Below, one piece after another: positions 1-10,300 of a stretch of 64,000 bases of DNA. The first letter of the stretch is position 1, and every line of letters begins with the position of its first letter. The translations under genes and the position numbers were made by a program. The DNA comes from Odobenus rosmarus divergens (lineage: Eukaryota; Chordata; Mammalia; Carnivora; Odobenidae): assembly GCF_000321225.1 (NCBI RefSeq), contig NW_004450480.1:538816-602815 (forward strand). Reading direction: 5' to 3'. A model generated the notes under the pieces. That model was not told the DNA's origin, made no database searches, and saw nothing but the letters and a program-made list of their open reading frames with translations.

Positions 1-679
1 AAGATTAAAGGAGAGAAGTTAAACTGATGATACAGTGAATGAAACCCAAGAGTCTGTACCTTAATTTTAGGAGTGGCATAATACTGCTATTTCAAAACAT
101 CTCTTTATAAACACAAGACAGAAGAATTAACTATAAAGAATATATTTTCTACCTTGCAGTAAAAAATAAGTTGTATTTAGTTGAACATTTGCCTTATGTC
201 AAACACTACCAGTCCAAAATTCTATCCCTCTATTATACAGCAGTCATATGATTTTTAACACGCAATTATTTTCAATTCTAGGTAAAGATGCTCACTTCAA
301 CTAAATTTCAAAATTTAAGCAAGCACATCTATATTTCTATCAAATTTAATTTCTCATAGTAGGGTTAAAAAGGGGACTGTGTCTCAAAAGTCATTTTAAA
401 ACTGTAATTTTCAGTGAAGTATAACTTAGAATCTTAAATGAGATTATGAAGTTATTTTACTCTTGAGAATTTTCAACATATCACATGAGAAATGTGAAAA
501 TAATGACTCAAATATTTGTCGTTCAATTATAATCAGTTGCAAATATTCAATTTAGTATTTTAAGGTAACTTATACAATTGTTAATAGTTTTATTAAAGAG
601 CAAACTAAAAAGAAAGCATTTTATTATTTTTGAAACATAAAACTATTAGAGGAGTTATTTAAAAATAAACATTTCTCAC
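1..679 (-). other. UBA3: UBA3 intron 3 (partial)
   Basis: AT-rich sequence downstream of the exon 3 donor. No further UBA3 exon, SINE or other recognisable element seen; the next acceptor lies left of the window. Confidence 0.8.
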
Positions 680-800
680 TTCAGTGCTGGGCTCGAAATC
701 AGGGTGTGTGAAGGGTCCAGATCGCTCGAGGAACTTCTTTACATGGTTCCAGCGACCTTCCCAGTCTCCAGTGTCCCCACACCCACCATCAACAGCCATT
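680..800 (-). CDS. UBA3: UBA3 coding exon 3
   Basis: 121 bases: one base finishing the previous codon, then 40 codons from [13 protein letters not shown] to FEPSTE. Ends on a codon boundary before gtgagaaatg. This segment precedes the first Rossmann strand of UBA3, which is encoded by the next exon outside the window. Confidence 0.95.
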
Positions 801-2890
801 CTGCACAGAACACAGTAAATTCAGCTGCAAAGATCAGTAGGAAAAAGCCACACCTACAACTATTATGGTTTCCCCAAATGAAAAAGTAACTACACCAAAC
901 CTGCTCAAATAAAAAGGGAAACATCAATCTGGTTATGCTTATGCTTCGAACTTTTCTCTTGGCTATTATCTAGTTTATTTAATGTTAAGAACTACACGTT
1001 TGATGAGATAAATCAGTCTACATGTTTCTGGGATCCTAAAGCACCCCAAGATCAAACTTGGGATATTCTTGGTCAATTGGTGAGAAATGGGCTTCTCCAC
1101 ATTTGGAATTTATAAAAGATCACTGTAAACTTCCCCAGTTTGTTCCAACAACACACTTGGATCAGGAAAAAAAAAAAAAAGAAACTCCACTTTCATAATA
1201 GTGAAGCTTCAAATCTAATATAATTCATGTATCCTTTCCAAGTTTGAAAGATGTGATTTAATGATTTTTTTGATGAGAAGAACATTCACACATTTTTCCC
1301 TGAAAGAGATCCCAATTTTCAAAAAAGAATCTTTTAACACTATGAGGTGTTGTTTCCACTCAACACAAAAGAAGTTTGGGGTTACGATTACACTACAGAT
1401 AGGCATTACCATCTAAAAACTTTTTAGAACATACAACTGAATAAAGAGGGACTCCTCTAACAAAATATAAAATGTATTTTCTAATGGAAATGTATTTTTT
1501 ACTCTCTCCAAGATTTATGTTTGGTTGTGATTATTTTTAATTTTCAAATTTCCTGTAACCCACAGTTTCTACCTCCAAATGTATTAGTAATATCCAATTT
1601 TTACAAGTATTGCCTAACAATAAAGACCATAGCATTTGATGTCAAGCTGGGTCTGGTTCCACAACAACATTGTGACCTTGAGCTGATTATTAATGGCTAT
1701 AAATCTCATATGTAAGTTGTCTGGAGCTACTTCTTAAGGTCAGAACAAGGATAAAGATAATCCACATAGAGGCCTTAGTACAATACCTGCCATAGAGTAA
1801 GCATTCAAGCCTTTACTGTCATTTTAAGCAAAGGTGGAAAGGAAATGAAAGGTGGGAAGGAATGTGGAATAAAGCTTGTCATTCCAATCCTTTTGCAACT
1901 GAAATTAAACTTTCGGAGGGAGATACATAAAGACTAAATAAAACACGCTACTGGGAACTGGCACAGAAACTACTAACTCACCACACCCACTGCAAGAGTA
2001 CCTTCTACTCCTCCCATGTAGGGAGAAGAAAAATTATGTGGCGTGGGCCAGGTTAGAAAACAGATTAAATCTGTCTCACCAGCACAAAACTAAACATCTG
2101 ATAAAAAATAGGGTGTGTAATAAATGGAGAAAATAAACTCTTTGGAGTCAACATTAACCCTTAAGAGCCAACTATTTCGCAAAAATGAAGTGCTTAGTAC
2201 AAAACCTTACAGATAAAGTTCTCATAAAAAGTTTGCAATAATACTATTGTCTCGTAATAATACTATTACGAAAGGCCAAAAAGGGCCTAGTGTCCGTTTC
2301 ACATGTTTAATAAAGATTCCCTTTTCACAAGGTCACGGCTATGACAATTTGGGGTGGAGAGGGGGGTGGGGCTCAAGGGTCCTTCCGCAAGACCTTTCGG
2401 TCAAGTACCACCCCGGCGGGCCGGTGCCGGGCCTGCTGCGGTGGACCCCGGGCCCGGCGCCCGCCCGAGATACAGACGAGGAGCGGCCCGCCGGGCCCCT
2501 GGGGCTCCGGGATGGGGGTCAGGGGATGAGGCCGCGCGGCCTGCGCTCCGGGGGCCCCCCTCCCAGCCCCCCGGGCCCGCTGCGGCTGGTCCCCTAGGCC
2601 TGGGGTGGGGGGAGGCGGGGGTCCCCGGAGAGGGCCCCGGCCTCCCGGCAGCACTAACTTCTCAGCCAGCAGCTCCTCTATTCTCCTTCTTTTCTTCTCC
2701 CTAAAAGAAAGAGAGAATAAAAGAAGGGTCAGCATCACGCTACACACCGGGCGCCGCGAGGGGACGGGGCGGGGGGTGGGGGGACCCCGGGTGGCGGCGG
2801 CGACCGCCCACCGCCGCGCTCTCTCACAACCCAGCCCGGCCCCTCACGCCTGCAGGGCCAGAGTACTTACGGCTCCTCGCCATCCGCCAT
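680..2890 (-). CDS. UBA3: UBA3, NEDD8-activating enzyme E1 catalytic subunit, 5' part (coding exons 1-3)
   Basis: Spliced coding region of the N-terminus of UBA3, the catalytic half of the heterodimeric E1 (with NAE1/APPBP1) that adenylates NEDD8 and passes it to UBE2M for cullin neddylation. Exons read on the minus strand: 2890-2871 (MADGEEP, ending in a split codon), 2700-2659 ([13 protein letters not shown] plus a split Lys codon) and 800-680 (40 residues, [10 protein letters not shown] through EPSTE). All junctions carry GT/AG: donors gtaagt (2870-2865), gttagt (2658-2653), gtgaga (from 679); acceptors cttttag (2707-2701) and tgtgcag just upstream of 800. The joined 61 residues match the known UBA3 start. 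The ATP-binding and cysteine domains are encoded left of the window. ATG context is good (A at -3, G at +4). Confidence 0.95.
801..2658 (-). other. UBA3: UBA3 intron 2
   Basis: 1,858-nt intron. The exon-2-proximal end is GC-rich, part of the CpG island. About 1640-1810 resembles an old MIR (split around 'gtgaccttgagc' and 'ataaatctcatatgtaa'). A short inverted repeat (tcgtaata / tattacga) lies at 2252-2271. Confidence 0.75.
2659..2700 (-). CDS. UBA3: UBA3 coding exon 2 (42-nt cassette)
   Basis: Acceptor cttttag, then G completing proline, then codons for [13 protein letters not shown] and AA of a lysine; donor gttagt. Exactly 14 codons long, so skipping keeps the frame. It encodes the basic patch KKRRR followed by a short amphipathic stretch. 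A human isoform lacking 14 residues here is known (from memory). Confidence 0.93.
2871..2890 (-). CDS. UBA3: UBA3 coding exon 1
   Basis: Twenty coding bases, ATG at 2890-2888, encoding MADGEE plus two bases of a proline codon (CC). The donor gtaagt follows directly. It is too short for ORF finders and was recognised from the protein start and the donor. Confidence 0.93.
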
Positions 2891-2897
2891 ATTGTTC
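2881..2897 (-). promoter_or_regulatory. UBA3: YY1-like motif overlapping UBA3 start codon
   Basis: Minus-strand sequence acaatATGGCGGATGG fits the core of the YY1 consensus AAnATGGCGGC, with the ATG being the UBA3 start. Such sites near or at start codons are common in housekeeping genes. Binding is inferred only. Confidence 0.4.
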
Positions 2898-3110
2898 TCC
2901 GCCTCTTCCCAGGTGCCCCCACGGCGGGCGGGGCGGAGGGGCGGAACGAAGCGAAGGGGCGGAACGAAGCGAAGGGGCGGAACGAAGCGAAGGGGCGGGG
3001 CCGTCAGGGAGAGTTGGAAAAGGACGGGGAGGAGCGGAAAGGGGCAAAGGGGCGGGGCCAGAGGAAGGGGTGGGGTTGATGGCGCGGAGGCTCCCTTGGG
3101 CTTCAAGGCT
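2891..3110 (-). promoter_or_regulatory. UBA3: UBA3 CpG-island promoter with GC boxes
   Basis: GC- and CpG-rich sequence immediately upstream of the UBA3 ATG; the island also runs over exons 1-2 to about 2400. It contains several Sp1-type GC boxes (ggggcgg) and three tandem 18-bp units. No TATA box is seen, as expected for a housekeeping gene. The transcription start was not located. Confidence 0.75.
2938..3000. repeat. 18-bp GC-box minisatellite, three perfect units
   Basis: Unit ggggcggaacgaagcgaa at 2938-2955, 2956-2973 and 2974-2991, followed by a partial unit ggggcgggg (2992-3000). Each unit carries a GC box. The array lies about 50-110 bp upstream of the UBA3 ATG. Confidence 0.95.
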
Positions 3111-3257
3111 TTTGCGTGTAAATATAATCTTGATTAACTACACTTCATTACATAAATCTTATCCAGTGTATAAGGTTGTGTGAAAATATACACATAATAC
3201 ATTATACGTTTATACAATTTACGTACTAATTAATAATTATAAAAAATGGTATATTCT

Positions 3258-3448
3258 GGGCGCCTGGGTGGCTCAGTTGGTTGAGCGACTGCCTTCGGCT
3301 CAGGTCATGATCCTGGAGTCCCGGAATCGAGTCCCACATCGGACTCCCTGCTCAGCAGGGAGTCTGCTTCTCCCTCTGACCCTCTTCCCTCTCGTGCTCT
3401 CTATCTCTCATTCTCTCTCTCTCAAATAAATAAATAAAATCTTTAAAG
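3258..3448 (+). repeat. Can-SINE (tRNA-Lys-derived), full length
   Basis: Head ggcgcctgggtggctcag, internal B-box-like region, CT-rich stretch and (aaat)n/A tail. Flanked by a 15-bp direct repeat aaaatggtatattct (3243-3257 and 3449-3463), the target-site duplication. Confidence 0.95.
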
Positions 3449-3765
3449 AAAATGGTATATTCTATGAAAAAACTCCTTGGAAGAGCCACCCTCGTGCTGC
3501 AGAGCGTCTCTCTGAGGCAAAGCATCGTATTTTCACCTTAAATTTTCAGGAAACATTTTTGCATAAGAGTACGCACTTTAAGAATAAAATCTAAATCAGT
3601 TTATAGTGGTGGGATGGAGAGATTATTATTTTCCTCCTTTGTGAATATCAATGGTAATGTTTTAATGTCACATGATTCTGTCAGATAAGTTCAGCAGAAA
3701 TGGAACTGGATAGAAAAAAAACATTTTTTCTGGGGAAAAATATGTATTTAAATAAAGTATAAAGA

Positions 3766-3966
3766 GGGTGCCTGGGTGGCTCAGTTGGTTAAGCGACTGC
3801 CTTCAGCTCAGGTCATGATCCTGGAGTCCCAGGATTGAGTCCTGCATCGGGCTCCCCGCTTGGCAGGGAGTCTGCCTCTCCCTCTGACCTTCTCCCCTCT
3901 CATGCTCTCTCTCTACCATTCTCTCTCTCTCAATAAATAAATTAAATAAATAAATAAATAAAAATA
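3766..3966 (+). repeat. Can-SINE, full length
   Basis: Head gtgcctgggtggctcag through a taaa-repeat tail. Target-site duplication aaagtataaaga at 3754-3765 and 3967-3978. Together with the copy at 3258 it makes two same-direction SINEs about 300 bp apart. Confidence 0.94.
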
Positions 3967-4157
3967 AAAGTATAAAGAAAAAAAGCACAAAAATTAAGGA
4001 ATAATTTAGAACACCTGTAATCGCATCACCTGAAGATAAATGATTAAATTTGGACTATTTTCACAGTCAGACATAGATGATGGATAGATAGATAGATGTA
4101 AGTATGTGTGTGGGGGGGTGTCTGGATGACTGGATACAAAAGATCATATTCAAAAAA

Positions 4158-4192
4158 ATATATGTATATATGCGCATATATATACATATATC
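4158..4192. repeat. TA-rich near-palindrome
   Basis: Arms tatatgtatatat and atatatacatata around a gcgc centre; the right arm has one extra at dinucleotide. Confidence 0.8.
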
Positions 4193-4336
4193 CCTTCTTG
4201 GAGCTGGAAAAAAATGAAATTTAGAATTAGGAAGAACAGTTTAAATTCTTAACTCTCCACTTACAAACTATAAGAGTTGGGATACTGCTGGGTCTTCATT
4301 TGTAAAATATTTGCCTTGTAAGACTGAGAACTGAAT

Positions 4337-4490
4337 GAAATACAGTGGTTCTCAAAATATAATCCCCTGATCAGCCCTATTAGCATCACTTGGGGAATTG
4401 TTATAAATGCAAGTTTTCAGGCCCCATCCCCAACCTTCTGCAAAACCCTGGATGATTCTGTGCAAAATAAAGCTTGAGAACCACTGACAT
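4337..4490. mobile_element. MER5A-like hAT DNA transposon remnant
   Basis: Starts cagtggttctcaaaatat and ends cttgagaaccactg, giving imperfect terminal inverted repeats, with the typical interior 'agcatcacttggggaatt' and 'ggatgattctgtgc'. Non-autonomous hAT-Charlie family. Confidence 0.8.
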
Positions 4491-5583
4491 GGAGTACGTA
4501 AAACCTAATGGGTACTCGGTAAATGTAGCTGCTGTTAATAAATTATGATGTTGTCTCCTCTTTGTCCTTTATTATCCCCCAATCAGGTTCAGTTCAATAG
4601 CATTCATTGAGCTGAAAGTCAGTGACAGGCAATAAATGGGAGAAGACAGAGTTCACAGTCCACAGTCTGTAGCAGGAAACACCAGCCACTTTCTTGGGTC
4701 ACATGTCTCAGTATCAACCCACAAACCTCTTTTTTTTTTTTTTTAATTTTGCCCAGACTACTCTGCAGATAGAAACCACTGAGATTAAGCCCACGCTTTT
4801 CAAAACAGACTAGTGTGGGCGGGGCCCCAGCAATGCTACTCTCTGATCAGAGAGGAGACCTTCTGATTAGTGGCAGCAAGCTCCACAGACCCCTCAGATG
4901 ATAAAAACCAACAGGTGCCTTAGAGATCATCTAGTCCAAACCTACCCATTTCATAGGGAGGAAGCTGAGGCCTGGGAACAGGGTGCTGCTGGACAATGAA
5001 GAGGACTGCAAAGGCATCTAGCGCTTCATCTGTGTGCCTTGGGACTAATACCTAGACTCCTGTGGTGGTGTTTTGGTAGATGACACCAAGGCACTCCCAC
5101 TGGCTCAGTCAGGCCAATTAGAAATAGCCACCTGCCCTTGCCAGCAATGAAAGTAACAGACATGAAACAGATTTATTTCATTTCAAAGGTAATATATCAT
5201 AAACTATTAGACTATCCACTATGGTTTGTATACAGACAGGTAAATATTCAGAGTGGGTCTATCTAGAAGCACAAGTGTGGATATAGGAGCTGCAGAAAGG
5301 CCAACCCCTGAATGAATAATGACAAAGTGCTGCTACTAATAGCATTTTGAAGAGTACCTGAAATCAAGTAAGGATTCCAGATGTGTCCATTTTTATTTAA
5401 AATTATTTTGACAAAGATAGAAATGTGTAGTGGGAAAACAAATTCTCTCATATGCAGCCAGAGAGAGAAGCATGGTTAATACTTCATTAGAGAGGGAGAA
5501 GGAAATCATGCTAAATACAGTTATATCCGGCTTTTTTTCATTTCTTTATTTTTAAACCTCTTTGGAGGTTTAAACAAATAAAT

Positions 5584-5685
5584 TCTTTTTTTTTTTTTTT
5601 TTTAAGTAGGCTCCATTCCCATCATGGAACTAAAGACCCTGAGATTAAGAGTCACGCTCTACAAACTGAGCCAGCCAGATGCCTC
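5584..5685 (-). repeat. Short old Can-SINE, reverse
   Basis: Poly-T, then 'aagtaggctccattccca' ending 'tgagccagccagatgcct'. Target-site duplication taaacaaataaat at 5571-5583 and 5686-5698. Confidence 0.88.
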
Positions 5686-6884
5686 TAAACAAATAAATAA
5701 AAATTCACAGAACAAATGTTTACTGGATATCAATTGCCTATGATCAATGAGGAATCATATTATTACTAACAGACATCTGACAGTTTATGGTCATGCAGTC
5801 CTGAGCAATTGGAAGGTTCTTGGTCACAGCTCCTAATGCTCACTGATCTCTCCAACAGGTGTGGGGTCCTAATGGTGCTGGTATGCTGGTCATGACCAAG
5901 ATCATTTTCTCAGCTTGCCCACAGTGCTGCTTTTTGAAATTCTTAAGCCCCAGGGAATTCTTCCACACCCTCTAACTTCCTGTAACTGAGCACTAAGGTC
6001 TGGCACATCTCTACCTAGCACTCCTCTTACATTTAAGTTAGTGTTTCCACTGCATTGCACGATCCCTGAAGGCAGGGCAGGGCTGCATTCTTCTCACCTT
6101 TTTTTTTTTTTTATCCCCCAGAGTGCTTTCACAGAGCCTTGAAAGGACTCAAAATATCTGTTGGCATCATACTGAAGTCTTCTACCTTTTTGTCCCTATC
6201 AAGCCTACTCAGAGACAACCACAACAATAAAATTGCCACAAGATAGAGAAAAGTCAGTGGATGTTCATTATAAACCACAGAAAACAAATCAGGTTAGCGC
6301 ACTATTATTAATACCATACAGATGAACCGTGGCCCGTGCTATTTTTAGTAACAATAGCAGTAATATCTAACTCTAAGCAATTACTCTACACTATTTGGTC
6401 ACTGCAGACCATTGTTTGCTTTCTAAGGTGAAAAACTTCCCATCTCAAGGCTGATGTGACTAGAGTGCCCACTGCATCAGAATAGCACGGTAGTTCAATA
6501 ATTTTGTCTGGAGAAGACAGAGATGGAGAACAAAAAAAAAAGAGAAGTGAAATAACAAGCCAGCCCTTCCATTCTACACTTCCTTCTTTCCCATTTTTCC
6601 AATCTGATTTCACTCATAGTGACTCATGGTGAGACAGAAAACATGAGAATTGCATTCAGATGTGCAGAGGCTAGTAACTACTCAGTTTTCAAAACCAGCT
6701 CATCTTCCAGTAACACTATAGTTGCCTTCCATTCCATTTCACTTAGATTAGCATCTGAACAGCTGCAAAAAATTTCCCTAAAATCTAGAACACATTCTTA
6801 GGTTGAACACTCAAAAGGGGGTATTTTAAAGGAGGCTGTGTGTATTCGGACTGTCAGGGAAGGCAATGCCATCTCGCTTCACAC

Positions 6885-7169
6885 TGGGGATTTGCGCTCG
6901 TTTCTTTCTATTTCATCTCTATTTTGCACTCTTCCCCTTGCTCTGTCGCGAGGCCCCACTTTTTCTGTAACCAACCTCTTACAGCCAATCAAGAAGTAAA
7001 GAAGAGAAAAACGCCCGCCCGCTCCCAATGCCTTCGCTCCGCTGCTCACCAACCGCAGAGCCGGCTGAGCCTGAGCCGCTGTCATCTCTAACCCAGCTTA
7101 GCCGATCGGTTGCCTCCGCCGCCGCCGCCAGATTCCAGATGAGAAGAACAAGAAGCTGAGAGACTAGAC
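6885..7169 (+). promoter_or_regulatory. ARL6IP5: ARL6IP5 promoter and 5'UTR region
   Basis: A moderately CpG-rich segment upstream of the ARL6IP5 ATG. It contains a CCAAT box in ccaatc (6985-6989), a GC-rich patch 'cgcccgcccgctccc' (about 7012-7026) and a (ccg)n run at 7114-7129, probably in the 5'UTR. No TATA box. The start site was not determined. Confidence 0.6.
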
Positions 7170-7345
7170 ATGGACGTGAATTTCGCCCCGCTCCGCGCCT
7201 GGGACGATTTCTTCCCTGGCTCTGACCGCTTCGCCAGGCCGGACTTCAGGGACATTTCCAAATGGAACAACCGCGTGGTGAGCAACCTGCTCTATTATCA
7301 GACCAACTACCTGGTGGTGGCTGCCATGATGATTTCCGTTGTGGG
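7170..7345 (+). CDS. ARL6IP5: ARL6IP5 coding exon 1
   Basis: 58 codons plus GG of a glycine codon. Encodes the cytosolic N-terminus and the first hydrophobic stretch ([14 protein letters not shown]). Donor gtaagtgggg at 7346. Confidence 0.97.
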
Positions 7346-10300
7346 GTAAGTGGGGTCCCCCTCCGGGGCACTGATCGAGGGCAGCACCGTGGGGCTCCGG
7401 GTGTACATACAGGATCCCGGGATATGGAAACGCTCTCCACGCCCAGCCTTCGCCCCGGCAAGTGCAAGCGGTCAAGCCGGTGGAAACTTGTCAGGGCGAG
7501 GCCGCAACAATCTTGGGGTCCCCTTTTCCTTCCCGTGCCTCGGGCGGAGACGTGAGGGGATTTCCAGGGGTGAGGAAATTTTGCCAGCTTCGGACAAGAA
7601 AAACTGACTTTTATTTTTCCTCTGTGCCCTGATTAGGCTCTTGTTGTAGGTATTTGCAGCCCCCCAGTCTTTTGAAAGAGGAAAGTGGTGTAACCCTATC
7701 CGGGGGCTGGCGGGAAGGGGCGCCGCCCTGGGAGACCTGGGCGACTGGGTATGGATCCGAACTCTGCATTCTGGGGGTTTTAGTGTAAAAAGGGCACCCA
7801 AGAAGCAACGCGCTTTGTCGGTTTCTCCGCCTAGTGCCCGCCGCACTGTAGGAGGAAGATGAGCTTGGGAGCAAGAGGGCGGGTGTTTCCTGGTGGCGCA
7901 TCTCCCGGTGTGGGGTGAAGGCTGCCCTGACTCTAGGAACCAGGTTCTCTTGCGTTTTCATCCAGGAGTCGTCCGGCGTGGCTACTTTCTCTCCTTCACT
8001 TCCTAGCTGGTGGTCTCATCGTATTAAAGGCCTTCTCAATAACAGATCTTAAAATAAAAAGTGTCCTGTGTTACATAGGATTCCATCCGCTTCCGGCACA
8101 CACACACTTGATTTACTAGAAACCACCTTTTCTTGTAGTTTACCCTTTAAGAGATGCTTCTCTCACTTGTGCAGGATGGTGATATTCTAGATCTTGCTGA
8201 TTCTATGCATCTTTAAGGAAAAAGCCAACCTCAGATTTTATAAAGGAACTCGCTTGCCATTACAGAGGGAAAGTACAAGCTGGCCTGAGAGAAAGAGGAG
8301 AAATCCAGACTTGGAGGATGTGGGAAAGGCTAAATAGGGTGGTTACTTAGGGTGGTTTGCGGATCTTTGGCTTATTTATTATTGAGTCACTTCTCTGTGC
8401 CAAGCTCAAAACAACACCAAGATCAATCAGACATGACTTCTAGCCCAAGGGCATGTGACAATTGTTGAGAAGCTATAGGCCCAGGAACACAGCCCAGAGG
8501 AGAGAGTTCACAATTTCCAGATGTGGTTCAGAGTCGTTGCCCCCATGCAGAAGAGAACGCTCATTTGTGGGATTCAGTAGACAGTTGCACAGATCCTCAT
8601 TCTGTGTTGCTTAAGGAATCACAAACTCTGAGAATGACTTGGTGTGTGGAGGGCACAGGCTCTGAGCCGACTCTGAATTAGAGTGGCAGCCAAGTTAAAA
8701 TTAGGGTAGGACAGGCCTAAGGCCTGGGGCAGCTGCCTCCTAAGCCTTCCCCTAACCTTATGCTTGAGGCTCATTTCCCAGAACACTAAAACATCTCTTT
8801 AAAACGTAATAAATAGTATATAGGATTGCATCTGTTGGTTTCCTTTCTTTTTCTTTTCTCCCTTTTAGTAAAGAAACAAGCCAGACATACTATCTGGTGA
8901 TCTTGATATGAGGCTTTTTTTTTGTGGTAACCCTCAAAACTTAGATTTCGGACAAGGTTTGACACAGACCAGTCAAATGTTCAGAGAAAACTATTGCTTT
9001 TCAGAAAGGGGTACTGCCCAGACCAGACACAGGCTTGGGCAGCCTTGCTGCTTTGATGGAATCCATTTTTCACTGTGAAGGTCAGGGTCCAGCCCCCTGA
9101 CTAAATATAGCTCCCTCATTATGGTGATTTAGCCTACTCATTCAGGCAGTTTTGGAGTGTTGGCCCTTCCCATTTTCCTTTTCAAATAAGAAATGTTGGT
9201 TGGCGTGAACTTTTTGATGGTAAAAGTAAAAAATAGCCATCTTTACTTTTTATTATTCTTATTTTAAAAAATTTACAACACAGGCCAGCAGTAAATTATT
9301 TTGAAAATTGCATGTGTGTAAAATATGAGATTTCCTTCTCCTTCATACCCCAGTAAAAATTTGGTATATGACCTTTAACTGTTTTCTCTGCATCCACAAA
9401 CACACAGTCAGTGATTTTTCCACAAAGGACTTTTTTTCTTTATAATCTAATAATAAGAAGAAAAGCAAACATTTATTGAGTATTGAGTGCTCTGTGTGCC
9501 AAGTATTTGCTAAGTAATTTACATGCATTATCTCATTCAACCCAGTGAGATGAGATATTATTACGATTATTACTATGATTATTATTATTCCTGAGGCTCA
9601 GAGAGTGTAAATGACTTGCTCAAAGTCACAGACGCAGTCTTGTGCTCTAAACAATGTGCCATCTTTTTTTTTTTTTTAAGATTTTATTTATTTATTTGAG
9701 AGAGAGAGCACGAGCCAGTGCTGGTGGTGGGGGTGCTGGGCAGAGGGAGAGGGAGAACCAGGCTCCTGGCTGAGCAGGGAGCCCAATGCCAGGAGGGGCT
9801 CGATCCCAGGAGTCCAGGATCACAGCTGGAGCCGAAGGTAGATGCTTAACTGACCGAGCCACCTAGGTGCCCCTAACGTGCCATAATGTGCCATCTTCTT
9901 ATGAGTCATGAAGTTTAGTCTTTTAAAGCTGGAAGAAACCAAATATCTTCAAGGTCAGAGAGCTTAGTTGACTCTGGAACATTTCTCATTCTAAAGAGAA
10001 CTCTCAGTGATGTTAGTAGATGGGTGGGTCAGAGCAGAGTTGGAGGCTGTCTTCTACAGCATCTGATAGTTTACGTATTTTGATAGAGTGTGTGTGAAAA
10101 TGTGGCCAGGGTGTTTACTGGGGAAGGGACCATGTTCAAAGGGTGTTCTTCAGTGGTTCTGTCCCCTAGTAGTGAGGAGGGGCCTGCAGGGCGTTGTTGG
10201 AGGGCTCTAGCCTCAACTGTGAATTCTCCTGTGTTGAAAACTGGCCTGAGTCAGGATGCAGAAAACCTGCTCTTCCAGCTCGCAGGAAAGAAGAGGGAAG

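Larger units (their letters stand above)
3110..6840. other. Spacer between divergent UBA3 and ARL6IP5
   Basis: No gene seen. It holds Can-SINEs (3258, 3766, 5584), a MER5A-like element (about 4337-4490), a (gata)n patch and TA-rich palindrome (4080-4192), and an L2-like stretch at about 6000-6200. Confidence 0.75.

Noticed and set aside
2938..2991. Regularly repeated units as a CRISPR-like array
   Set aside because: Direct tandem units without spacers in a mammalian promoter; a minisatellite.
2247..3183. Several long open frames on both strands around the CpG island
   Set aside because: Low stop-codon density is expected in GC-rich DNA. Only the short UBA3 exons have splice sites and protein identity; the RSEGAERSEGAERSEG reading is the 18-bp promoter repeat.
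3258..3330. tRNA-like heads of Can-SINEs as possible tRNA genes
   Set aside because: They are tRNA-Lys-derived SINE promoters with SINE bodies, tails and target-site duplications; none has an intact cloverleaf ending at a tRNA 3' end.
7262..7961. Overlapping open frames downstream of ARL6IP5 exon 1
   Set aside because: They run through the exon 1 donor into GC-rich intron, have no recognisable protein family and are shadows of composition.
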